Shown in pieces: positions 54,445 to 64,000 of a stretch of 64,000 nucleotides of DNA. Source of the DNA: Anadara kagoshimensis. Lineage: Eukaryota > Mollusca > Bivalvia > Arcoida > Arcidae. Under the pieces are notes generated by a model. The model did not search any database, was not told the origin of the DNA, and was given only the letters and a program-made list of their open reading frames with translations. How positions within the stretch are numbered: position 1 is the stretch's first letter; each line of letters starts with the position of its first letter. Where the stretch lies: assembly GCA_021292105.1 (NCBI GenBank), contig CM037874.1:11638502-11702501 (forward strand). The letters are read 5' to 3'. The position numbers and the translations under genes were made by a program.

Positions 54445-54758
54445 ACACTATGGCAGCTCAGTTGACACAGTGCTAGCTTCTTATGTAGGAGGTCATTCGT
54501 TCGAACCCCGACAGTGAGTGGTCTGAACCAAGACTTGAAAATTGGTAGTAATTGTTCTTTCGCCGTTGTCCTTCATAAAAAGACATTACAACAAACTACT
54601 GTTCCGTGTCACTGCAGGCGTATCACGTTAAAGAACCCTCACATTGTCCTAAGCGTGCGGTATCGGTAAAAAATTCTGTCACTTCACTTATAGCTGTTTA
54701 TATCTCGATTTAACCGGACGTAAAACTTGTCAATCAATCAATCAATCAATCAATCAAC
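54445..54758 (+). mobile_element. SINE with tRNA-like head and (AATC)n tail, unit A
   Basis: The most complete member of the family. The head is GGCAGCTCAGTTGACACAGT with B box GTTCGAACCCCGAC, then the body with TTAAAGAACCCTCACATTGT, then TATATCTCGATTTAACC and six to seven AATC units. It lies just upstream of the microseminoprotein copy A start. The unit B counterpart is at 62256-62570. Confidence 0.8.
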
Positions 54759-56009
54759 TGTGTCACGTGTTATCGATGTTATAATATTCATTTTATGGAG
54801 AATCATTTGAAATACAGAACACATTAGATATGATAACCGGAAGTACAGTTTCTTTGTTTTTCATTTGTATAACTGGCTGCGGATTTTAATTCACAACGTA
54901 ATGACTTCTATATTGTTTATCACTTGATATTATTTTGTTATTATTCTTCAACCAGCCTTCAAGTTTGCTGTTTGTTAAAAAATCTAAGGCATACTTCTTC
55001 ATGCAAAGTATTTCCTTAGCTAACTTTGGTAAAATATATTTTCATTGGTACTTTGGGTATCTTTTCAACATCATAAAAAATGGTTTAATCATTTATTGTT
55101 TTATCATTACTGATAAGGAATTGTATTCCAAAACGGTCGTCTAGTGCTGGTAGAATTTGTAATTCAACGATAATATAACTGACTGAAACAATATATACTT
55201 TTAAGCCTTTATATTGTATTAAGTAAATCCATCTTCAAAAAGATGCATACTTACCCAATTACTAGAATCTCTTATTGCCTTCACGACTTTTACAAATTCA
55301 AGATTTTTTTGTTATCCAGATTAACTACTATATAATCACGATACTGTGGAATATAACATTATTTCGCAGATTCAGAATCAATACTAGGGCACATACAGTA
55401 CAGACTTGTCGAAAGTTGTAAAATAGGTAAAGGAATTAGTGACAAAACGACAGCTTATTACAGCAATATCTCGACAGCTTTTTGGCAGCTGCTTTGTATT
55501 TCGTCTAGGCAGTTTTTCGATCACTAGCTATCAATATGTCAGTCAGTGGGCAGCTGGACATCGGCTCCTTTTAGTTAGCTCAATGTTAAACTGTCGACAG
55601 GTCTGTACTGTTTATATGGATATTAAATGTTGACTTAATTGATTTAATATTATATCAATATAATCATAAGAGATTCACGATATTAATATATTTCAATTAT
55701 GTATAGCATGTCCTGTAAACGATGTATGACCATCACCCATGGTCACAATGATCCTTATGGTGGCATACATAGATGTATAAAAAATAATTAACGGTATTAA
55801 TTTACTACTTGTGTTTTTGAGACAATGCGTAAAAATCTGTGTTGCGGATGAATTCACAAAACTGGGCATATATATATATATATATCGTTAAGAGCTGTCA
55901 AGACCTAGATAGAAAATTATAAGACAAGCATACAACGTAACAAAATGTATCGAAAGCCGAACACTCCGACAAGGGGCCGGCATGCTTGAAAAAGAAAGAA
56001 AACTTGACC

Positions 56010-56440
56010 ATATTTGTGCGGTTTAGTGCGGTAATTTTTTGCCGTGACGCTGCTTTGGTACCGTGATGGCGAACAGTGTCGGAACATAATATACGTCAAC
56101 TGTATCACCACTGGATTTATTCAATTATCACTAAAGACATTATAGAATGAACTCTGTTTACAAATAAAATGCATACTCAAGTATATTATAAGTCGACACT
56201 TATCAAAGACCAAAATAAGTTTTATAGTCGTCATCACAGTATTGTTGATAAGTATGATGTCTCTGTATCCAAAATTATTTTATATAAATTGATGTCCATT
56301 AATATCTAAAATAATTTTGTATACAAAAATATCATTTTTTATAAAAATAAAAAAATACACTGGTCGCCATCATGGTACCAAAGCAGCGTCACGGCAACCA
56401 ATGACCTACTGGTGTGATGGAGTGTACCGGGGTGGTGTTA
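56010..56440. mobile_element. inverted-repeat element at the junction of units A and B
   Basis: TTGCCGTGACGCTGCTTTGG near 56041 and its complement CCAAAGCAGCGTCACGGCAA near 56380 are long inverted repeats of about 40-60 bases. The left arm recurs at the end of unit B (63925). Between the arms are retroelement-like bases (GTCGTCATCACAGTATTG at about 56230). No transposase is present. Confidence 0.6.
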
Positions 56441-57092
56441 TTGATGGATTTTAAGTTTCAATCGCATGGATTTCATGGAAACTATAGATAGTAGGCTCTC
56501 TTCAATATGACGGCAACTCAATAATTTATTTAACATATTAAAATTATTTTTTCGACGAATTTGCTTTTTGAAACTTGCTATTTATTTTATGATACAAAAT
56601 TTGTTATTATGAATTATTATTTAATCAAGTTATGATATAGAAAAAACCTTACAAACAAAATCAAGAAAATATCACAATCTAATTAAGCATACATATATTA
56701 TATATACACGTGTAACCCAAAATCATACTCTTCCTGTTCCAAAATGACCCAACCAAACTTTGATGTTGGCATGAGAAACAAAGATGGACAAATGAATTTT
56801 ACAAAATACTATAGTGAATGTATTGGATTGATAATCCTATGTAAATATTCAAAATGGGAGGTCAAGCGAACGGGTCAATGTTGTTTGTCCGTATAAATAA
56901 TAAAAATATCTATGGTAACGATCAAATAAATCTTGCACACATCAACCGAAGATCCCAACAGGTCCATCACACGGTTTCTGTGGATCACTCCGTAAAACAG
57001 CCCTTGGGGAACACCCGTCATATAATACCATACATGTATCTGGAACAGTCATTCTTCCACCAGTACTGCAAATGAAAAAATACCTCAATATA

Positions 57093-57274
57093 TACAGACA
57101 ACCCCGCCTATAAAGGTCACTCAAACGAACAAGTAAAAGTGGCCTTTATGGGCAGGTGGCCTTTATAAACAGGTTCAAAAAATATGAGTAAAAAACAATT
57201 GGGATAAAATTCTACTGGCCTTTATAAGCAGGTGGCCCTTATATAGAGGTGGCTTTAAAGCAGGTTGAACTGTA
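57093..57274. mobile_element. MITE, TACAGTCCAACCTGTC family (unit B counterpart)
   Basis: Allelic counterpart of the element at 49389-49570, with the same flanks and only a few substitutions. Confidence 0.75.
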
Positions 57275-57702
57275 TATCGATTGTTACCAAAACCTCTAAC
57301 TTAAATTGTTTAAAATTGAACAAAACTTCGCAACACTACAGCCATATCATATATATAAAATAAATACTAAATACTGAAGAAAGGAAATTATCATATTTAA
57401 GGATTTGGGTTTGTTTTTCAATCATTCATCAATTTATGAACTGTTAAAACAGGCTGGGGTGAATCATATACATCACAAGGCGATAACAGATTCATTGTAT
57501 GAATATATAACAATCATTTTATACTGAAGAAATAAAATTATTATATTTAAGGATTGACCTTCGTTTTTTTTTAAATAGTTTCACCAATGTATGAACCGTT
57601 AAAGCAGTCTGAGACAAGTCACATACATCGCGAAGCGGTGTATCGTTGATTTGCTCCAGCCTGTTTGAATATACGTTTGATAAAAAAATGATTCCATATA
57701 CT

Positions 57703-58991
57703 AGGGGAAGTCAGAAAGTTCATAGAACAGCGTATTCAGCCAAGCGTAACACACATTTTCTTTACTTATTTAGACAACACAACATTCCGCCATTTTTAAC
57801 ATATCAAGTTTATTTGTCACAATATATTTGTGTAATTCTCAAAAGCATTCAAAGTTGGTGACCATCAAGCAATGGTAGAAAATAAAAATGTTGAGTTTAG
57901 AGCAGTAATAAAGTTCCTCACAGTAGAGGGATCAAATGCCAAAGAAATTCACCGGCAATGGCCGAGGTGTACGGTGACAGTGGTCCTGTCTATTCCACAG
58001 TGGCAAAATGGTCAGCTGAATTTAAACGTGGGCGCACCTCACTGAAGGATGACCCACGGTTAGGTCGGCCAGCTGATGCCATCACAAAGGAAATTGTCAC
58101 GTCTGTGGAGACCCTCATCATGAATGATCGTCGAATTAGGATTGATGACATAGCTAGGGAGTGTGACATTTCACATGAAGGTGTATACACGGTTATCCAC
58201 GAGCATCTTGGGATGTCAAAAGTATCCGCAAGATGGGTCCCCAGAAACCTTAATGTGCAGGATCTTCCAAAGACTCCTGTCAAGTCGGGAACTTCTTGGC
58301 ATTTATAATGATAACCCGGAGAGCTTCCATTTATGTTTAGTAACTGGTGATGAAACATTGATTCATCATTGGGACACAGAAACCACAAAAGAGTCCATAC
58401 AATGGAAGCACCCTGGCTCATCGCCACCAAAGAAATTTAAAACCCAACCATCAGCTGGCAAAGTCATGGCCATTGTGTTTTGGGATTCTAAGGGTGTTCT
58501 GTTAATCAATTATAAACCTGCTGGTCTCTTTCACTGGGGCTTACTATGCTGATCTAATGAAGCAGCCGAAAGCTGCTATTAATTTAAAAAGTAGGGGAAA
58601 GTTGAGCCGAGGGGTATTGCTTCTTCACGACAATGCTCCTGTGCACAAGTCAAGGATTGCACAAGCAGCGATTCGTGAATGCAAGTTCGAACAATTTAAT
58701 CACCCACCCTACAGTCTCGATTTGGCACCCAGTGATTATTTCCTATTTAGAAAGTTGAAATCCCATTTACGGGGAATCAGATTTCCTGATGATGATGGAC
58801 TTAAGGCTGTCACAGAGGCATGGTTTCAGGACCAAACCGAAGATTCCTATTTAAAAAGTATGGACAGTCTGAAAGAAAAGTGGGCTAAGTGCATTGGGGT
58901 TAAATGGGGACTATATTGAAAAATAATAATAAAATGTATGGTTTGTTGCGGCAATATATAGCCCGTTCTATGAATTTTATTTACCTCCCCT
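57703..58991 (+). mobile_element. mariner-like transposon, unit B only
   Basis: About 1.29 kb, the usual mariner size. Inverted ends of about 28 bases: AGGGGAAGTCAGAAAGTTCA at the left and TGAATTTTATTTACCTCCCC at the right. It encodes a broken transposase. Unit A lacks it at the matching place, where a hAT-type MITE has inserted instead. It sits within the second intron of microseminoprotein copy B. Confidence 0.85.
57872..58919 (+). pseudogene. mariner transposase, disabled by at least three frame breaks
   Basis: Cut-and-paste DDD/D transposase. The start ATG at 57872 is followed by helix-turn-helix-type sequence (KWSAEFKRGRTSLKDDPRLG) and then the catalytic region: TGDETLIHHWD with the first Asp, LLLHDNAPVH with the second, and SLDLAPSDYFLF with the third. 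About 34 residues separate the last two, as in mariner. The end WGLY precedes TGA at 58917-58919. The frame changes near 57957, 58270 and 58530, so no full-length protein can be made. About 345 codons if compensated, the normal length. Confidence 0.88.
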
Positions 58992-59039
58992 CCTACTACT
59001 ACCTCAGTTAGTATAAAAGAAGACAAAAAATTGAAATCT

Positions 59040-60735
59040 CAGAAATATGTACTTGGCAATATCGAATAGAGTAACAGCACAAAACAAAAAGAAATAGAAA
59101 CAAGCAAGTCATAACCAAAACTGGACCTCATAAATCGTGTCTAGAAGAAAGGAAGCATGCAGCTCAAAATAGCAAGATATAGAAACGAACAAAGAAGTTA
59201 AAACTTAACCGGGACCATATAAATCTTGCCTAGAAGAAAGGAATTCTTTATGTTTGAAATATCGAATTAGAAGCAGCATGAAACAACAAGATATAAAAAC
59301 AAGCAAAGAAAATGATACCAAACTGAAACCACATTAATCTTGCCTAGAGGAACGAAAGGAATTCTTTATGTTGGAAATATCGAATCGCGGTGCAACACTC
59401 CACAACAAGAAATAGAAACAAGCAAAGAAGTGAAAACCAAACTGGAACCACCACAGCAATCTTGCCTAAAAATAGGACATTTTTAATGTTGGAAATATCG
59501 AATCGAGAAGCAGCATGAAAAATTAAGTAATATAATTAAGCAAAGAAGTGAAAACCAAACTCCGACCACATAAATCATGCCTTGAAGAAAATAATTCTTA
59601 ATGTTAGAAATATCGAATCGAGATGCAGCACAAAACAACAAGATATGGAAACAAACAAAGGACTTGATACCAAACTTGGACAATATAAATCTTGCATAAA
59701 AAAGGAATTCTTAATGTTGGAAACATAGAATCGAGAATCAGCACAAAACAACGAGATAAAGAAACAAGCAAAGAAGTGAAAACCAAACTGGGACTACATA
59801 AATCTTGCCTTGAAGAATGAAAGAAATTTTGAAAGTCGAGAAGCAGAACGAAACAACCAGACATAGAGGCAAGCTAAGAATTTAATACCAAACTGGGACC
59901 ACATAAGTTTTTTCTATAAGATAGGAATTCTTAATGTTGTAAATATATTATCGAGAAGCAACACGAAACAGCGAGATATAGAAGCAAGTAAAGAAGTGGA
60001 AAACAAAACTGGGACTACATCAATCTTGCCTAGCAATAAAGAATGTTTAATGTTGGAAATATCGAATCGAGAAGCAGCACAAAACAACAAGATATAGAAA
60101 CAAACAAAGAAGTTAAAACTAAACTATTACCTAGAGGAAAAGAATTATTTATGTTTGAAATATCGAATTTAGAAGCAGCATGAAACAACAAGATGTAGAA
60201 ACAAGCAAAGAAGTTGAAAACCAAACTGGAACCACATTGACTTTGCCTGTTAGAAAGAAAGGCATTCTTTTTGTTGGAAATATCGAATTGAGATGCAGCA
60301 CAAAACAACAAGATAAAGAAACAAACAAAGAAATTGATACCAAACTGGGACAATATAAATCTTGCATAGAAGAAAGGAATTCTTAATTTTGGAAACATAG
60401 ACATATAATCGAGAATCAGCACAAGACAACAAGATAAAGAAACAAGCAAAGAAGTGAAAACAAAACTACATAAATCTTGTCTATAAGATAGGAATTCTTA
60501 TTGTTGGAAATATCGAATCTAGAAGCAGAACGAAACAACAAGATGTATAAACAAGCAAAGAAGTAAATAATAACCTGGGACCATATAAATCTTACCTAGA
60601 ATATAGGAATTCTTAATGTTGGAAATATCGAATCGAGAAGCAGCATAGAAACATCAAGTAATAGAACCATCAAAGAAGTAAAATTCAAACTGGGACCACA
60701 TTAACCTTGCTTAGAATAAACGATAATCTTTATGA
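59040..60735 (-). repeat. minisatellite, unit about 116 bp, unit B
   Basis: Same array and nearly the same unit order as in unit A. It differs mainly by single-base changes and small indels, so array length has changed little since the duplication. Confidence 0.85.
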
Positions 60736-61010
60736 TGTAAAACCAACTACTATTAGTGAAGTTATATTATAATCTTAACATACCAAATACCCTTACCTAC
60801 AGCAAGCCATTCCCCATACATATCGCAATTGCAATCTATACATCCAATCCGTAATTTCGAATTAAGTGGTATGAAATGACCCTCAAAATGACATCCCCGA
60901 AGTCCTATGAATAATATCATGAATTTATAATTATGCATTTTAAGTAATAAAGTCAAATTCTGAAAATACAAAAGCAAGAAAAATTTCATATTTTACGATA
61001 ATCAAACAGT

Positions 61011-61424
61011 TACCGTAAATCGGGATTTTTTTTGCTGTGGTTTTATTTTTGGCGATTTTGCGGATGAAAAAATTCGCAATTTAAGATTTTTAATACAAAT
61101 TAAAGTTTAATTATCAATTAACATCAGCTTGGATGACACTTTACTACCAGCCGACTATGTTTACTCAACCGACACAGGAAGTATACATGTACTCGGACCA
61201 TACAGAATGTATTTATAAACTGAATTCTGATTGGCTGAGATTGTCGTCTTCACCCAGATCGATGTGTTGGATGTTATAATCAGTAATAAACCATTTTAAC
61301 GGTTTCAGTAAATTTGTATTAAAAATCTTAAATCCGCAAAAATTAAACACGCAAAAAATAACATACGCATTTTTTAAAAAATCCGCAAAATTTGCACCAC
61401 GCAAAAATAACCCGATTTACGGTA
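61011..61424. mobile_element. MITE with TACCGTAAATCGGG ends, unit B
   Basis: Counterpart of the unit A element at 53182-53596, with the same flanks, so it inserted before the duplication. Confidence 0.75.
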
Positions 61425-61619
61425 TATTTTCTGTTGATTTCACAGAATCCCTTGTTTCGAACCCGGAATGCCTCAAAAAGACATCCTCGAATTCCTATAA
61501 TGCATTTAAGTAATGAAGTCATATTCTGAAAAAATAAAAGCAAGGGATTTCCTATGCATGCATTTTACTATCAAACTATGTATTTCTTGTTAATTTCAAA
61601 AATTGCTGCTACGAATGTT

Positions 61620-61920
61620 GGCTGTCATGGATTTAAACCTCGACGGGGGTCTGACAAAGTCTTGAAAATAGGCAGTGACTGTTCTTTCGTCTAGCACTTG
61701 GAATTCAGAAATGAAAGTCACGGGTCTTTCGACAGAGACCTTAAAACAGATACTACTTGTCACGACATGAGTGGCACGTTAAAGAATCTTCCCCGCACAT
61801 TGTCCTGGTAAAAGTAAAAATATATACCACTTCACTAATAGCTGGTGACATCTCGATATAAATGAAATATTTTTGACAGGGTGGTAAAACCTATTCAATC
61901 AATCAATCAATTAATCAATA
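61620..61920 (+). mobile_element. SINE of the CTCGATATAAGT family, unit B
   Basis: Counterpart of the unit A copy at 53790-54097, with a shorter AATC tail. Confidence 0.7.
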
Positions 61921-62255
61921 ACAAAACTCTGTTTGACTAGACAAAATTCATCCTATCTTTCTGCAGTTAAATAATTTAAGTGATATGTCAGTCGTTGATA
62001 GTGACATTTAACCACTACGTATTATCTACACTCATATAAACTTCACTTTAAAATGGTTACCGAAGACTGGGTTAAAACTGGAACAGAAACCATCACAATG
62101 TGTTAACATCAGTTGTAGTAACAAGAACACAATCTGTTTTCCCATCAATGTCTGGCGTTTCATCGTTTTCTTGTTTTACTACAATTCCTTGTACCAGTGC
62201 TTTTTACAAAACTTCTATACAAAAAGGTTAACAAAAATACATTAAATGTGTAAAC

Positions 62256-62538
62256 ACTATGGCAGCTCAGTTGACACAGTGCTAGCTTCTTATGTAGGAG
62301 GTCATTCGTTCGAACCCCGACAGTGAGTGGTCTGAACCAAGACTTGAAAATTGGTAGTAATTGTTCTTTCGCCGTTGTCCTTCATAAAAAGACATTACAA
62401 CAAACTACTGTTCCGTGTCACTGCAGGCGTATCACGTTAAAGAACCCTCACATTGTCCTAAGCGTGCGGTATCGGTAAAAAATTCTGTCACTTCACTTAT
62501 AGCTGTTTATATCTCGATTTAACCGGACGTAAAACTTG

Positions 62539-62570
<32 letters not shown>
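62256..62570 (+). mobile_element. SINE with tRNA-like head and (AATC)n tail, unit B
   Basis: Counterpart of the unit A copy at 54445-54758, with a longer AATC tail. Confidence 0.75.
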
Positions 62571-63674
62571 CTGTGTCACGTGTTATCGATGTTATAATAT
62601 TCATTTTATGGAGAATCATTTGAAATACAGAACACATTAGATATGATAACCGGAAGTACAGTTTCTTTGTTTTTCATTTGTATAACTGGCTGCGGATTTT
62701 AATTCACAACGTAATGACTTCTATATTGTTTATCACTTGATATTATTTTGTTATTATTCTTCAACCAGCCTTCAAGTTTGCTGTTTGTTAAAAAATCTAA
62801 GGCATACTTCTTCATGCAAAGTATTTCCTTAGCTAACTTTGGTAAAATATATTTTCATTGGTACTTTGGGTATCTTTTCAACATCATAAAAAAATGGTTT
62901 AATCATTTATTGTTTTATCATTACTGATAAGGAATTGTATCCAAAAACGGTCGTTACTGATAAGGAATTGTATTCAACGATAATATAACTGACTGAAACA
63001 ATATATACTTTTAAGCCTTTATATTGTATTAAGTAAATCCATCTTCAAAAAGATGCATACTTACCCAATTACTAGAATCTCTTATTGCCTTCACGACTTT
63101 TACAAATTCAAGATTTTTTTGTTATCCAGCTTAACTACTATATAATCACGATACTTTCGAATATAACATTATTTCGCAGATTCAGAATCAATACTAAGGC
63201 ACATACAGTACGGACTTGTCGAAAGTTGTAAAATAGGTAAAGGAATTAGTGACAAAACGACAGCTTATTACAGCAATATCTCGACAGCTTTTTGGCAGCT
63301 GCTTTGTATTTCGTCTAGGCAGTTTTTCGATCACTAGCTATCAATATGTCAGTCAGTGGGCAGCTGGACATCGGCTCCTTTTAGTTAGCTCAATGTTAAA
63401 CTTTCGACAGGTCTGTACTGTTTATAGATATTAAATGTTGACTTAATTGATTTAATATTATATCAATATAATCATAAGAGATTCACGATATTAATATATT
63501 TCAATTATGTATAGCATGTCCTGTAAACGATGTATGACCATCACGCATGGTCACAATGATCCTTATGGTGGCATACATAGATGTATAAAAAAAATAATTA
63601 ACGGTATTAATTTACTACTTGTGTTTTTGAGACAATGCGTAAAAATCTGTGTTGCGGATGAATTCACAAAACTG

Positions 63675-63752
<78 letters not shown>

Positions 63753-64000
63753 CGTTAAGAGCTGTCAAGACCTAGATAGAAAATTATAAGACAAGCATAC
63801 AACGTAACGAGATGTATCGAAAGCCGTACACTCCGACAAGGGGCCGGCATGCTTGAAAAAGAAAGAAAACTTGACCATATTTGTGCGGTTTAATGACATG
63901 ACTGACACCAGTAGGTAATTTTTTGCCGTGACGCTGCTTTGGTACCGTGATGGCGAACAGTGTCGGAACATAATATGTATGACCAGCGATACGTCAACTG
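62571..64000. other. end of window, non-coding part of unit B
   Basis: Upstream flank of microseminoprotein copy B. It includes TACTGATAAGGAATTGTATCC-type repeat debris (62900-62970) and a long (TA)n tract at 63678-63746 (about 17 bases at 55868-55885 in unit A). It also includes the left arm of the junction-type inverted-repeat element from about 63895. No gene is seen. Confidence 0.5.
63678..63746. repeat. (TA)n microsatellite, expanded relative to unit A
   Basis: About 34 TA dinucleotides with one interruption, against eight or nine at the matching place in unit A. Confidence 0.95.

Larger units (their letters stand above)
46893..56440. repeat. tandem segmental duplication, unit A
   Basis: From GATTTTAAGTTTCAATCGCG at 46900 onward the sequence can be followed, in the same order and orientation, in unit B from about 56447. 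Matching anchors include the microseminoprotein exon 3 (49237 versus 56942), the minisatellite (51215 versus 59040), exon 2 (52967 versus 60797) and exon 1 (54252 versus 62061). The pairing continues to an AT repeat and TTGCCGTGACGCTGC (56040 versus 63925). Unit A is longer because of a 1.15-kb inverted-repeat element, a SINE piece, a MITE, a pogo-like element and a hAT-type MITE that unit B lacks. The exact right boundary is uncertain. Confidence 0.85.
56942..62163 (-). pseudogene. beta-microseminoprotein-like gene, copy B, one-base deletion in exon 2
   Basis: Same three exons as copy A: 62163-62061, 60904-60797, 57065-56942. Exon 1 is identical in coding sense and exon 3 is intact with a few substitutions (for example Lys to Arg after CSP). 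Exon 2 is 108 bases rather than 109: one base is missing in the GGAGGAATGG stretch near 60815. The frame is lost before the Cys-Cys pair, so exon 3 would be read out of frame. The break may be real decay or a base-calling error. If it is an error, this is a second functional paralogue. The mariner lies upstream of the minisatellite in its second intron. Confidence 0.78.
56441..64000. repeat. tandem segmental duplication, unit B (runs off the window)
   Basis: Direct copy of unit A, nearly identical over the minisatellite and both SINEs. Differences are mostly small indels, such as a shorter (AATC)n at 61890 and a longer (TA)n at 63678. It has a private mariner insertion at 57703-58991. The matching sequence still continues at position 64000, so the unit extends past the end. 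Confidence 0.85.

Overview
This is animal nuclear DNA that is AT-rich, intron-rich and heavily loaded with repeats. Bivalve mollusc, or a close lophotrochozoan, fits best. The pointers are a multi-domain lactase-like GH1 gene, a coiled-coil C1q-domain gene, tRNA-headed SINEs with (AATC)n tails, and many small inverted-repeat elements. The species cannot be fixed from sequence alone.

Positions 682-38229 (+) carry one large gene: a secreted, membrane-anchored lactase-phlorizin-hydrolase-like protein with five tandem glycoside hydrolase family 1 (GH1) domains. I can trace 36 coding exons. They are one signal-peptide exon followed by a seven-exon cassette repeated five times with the same intron phases; the last exon of each cassette joins two domains. 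The read-through protein is about 2495 residues. All five domains keep both catalytic glutamates (NEP and TENG). Three single-base frame breaks (exons 19, 30, 36) all fit one extra or missing A in a short A run. They may be assembly errors or real decay; two lie in domain 5, which has also lost a sugar-binding glutamate.

The introns hold SINEs, several MITE families, a Crypton-like recombinase relic, long hairpins, microsatellites and many 5'-truncated copies of one retroelement.

Positions 40486-42350 (+) hold a C1q-domain gene with an N-terminal coiled coil. It has one frame break and one in-frame stop, so it is probably a pseudogene. Positions 42351-46890 are mainly retroelement and SINE debris.

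From about 46.9 kb to the window end there is a direct tandem duplication: unit A about 46.9-56.4 kb, unit B from 56.44 kb to beyond the end. Each unit carries, on the minus strand, a small three-exon gene for a secreted ten-cysteine protein of the beta-microseminoprotein (PSP94/MSMB) family. The A copy is intact (111 codons plus stop); the B copy has a one-base deletion in exon 2. The large intron of each copy contains a roughly 116-bp minisatellite. Unit-specific insertions (a pogo/Tigger-like element, a hAT-type MITE and a 1.15-kb inverted-repeat element in A; a mariner in B) give paired filled and empty sites.
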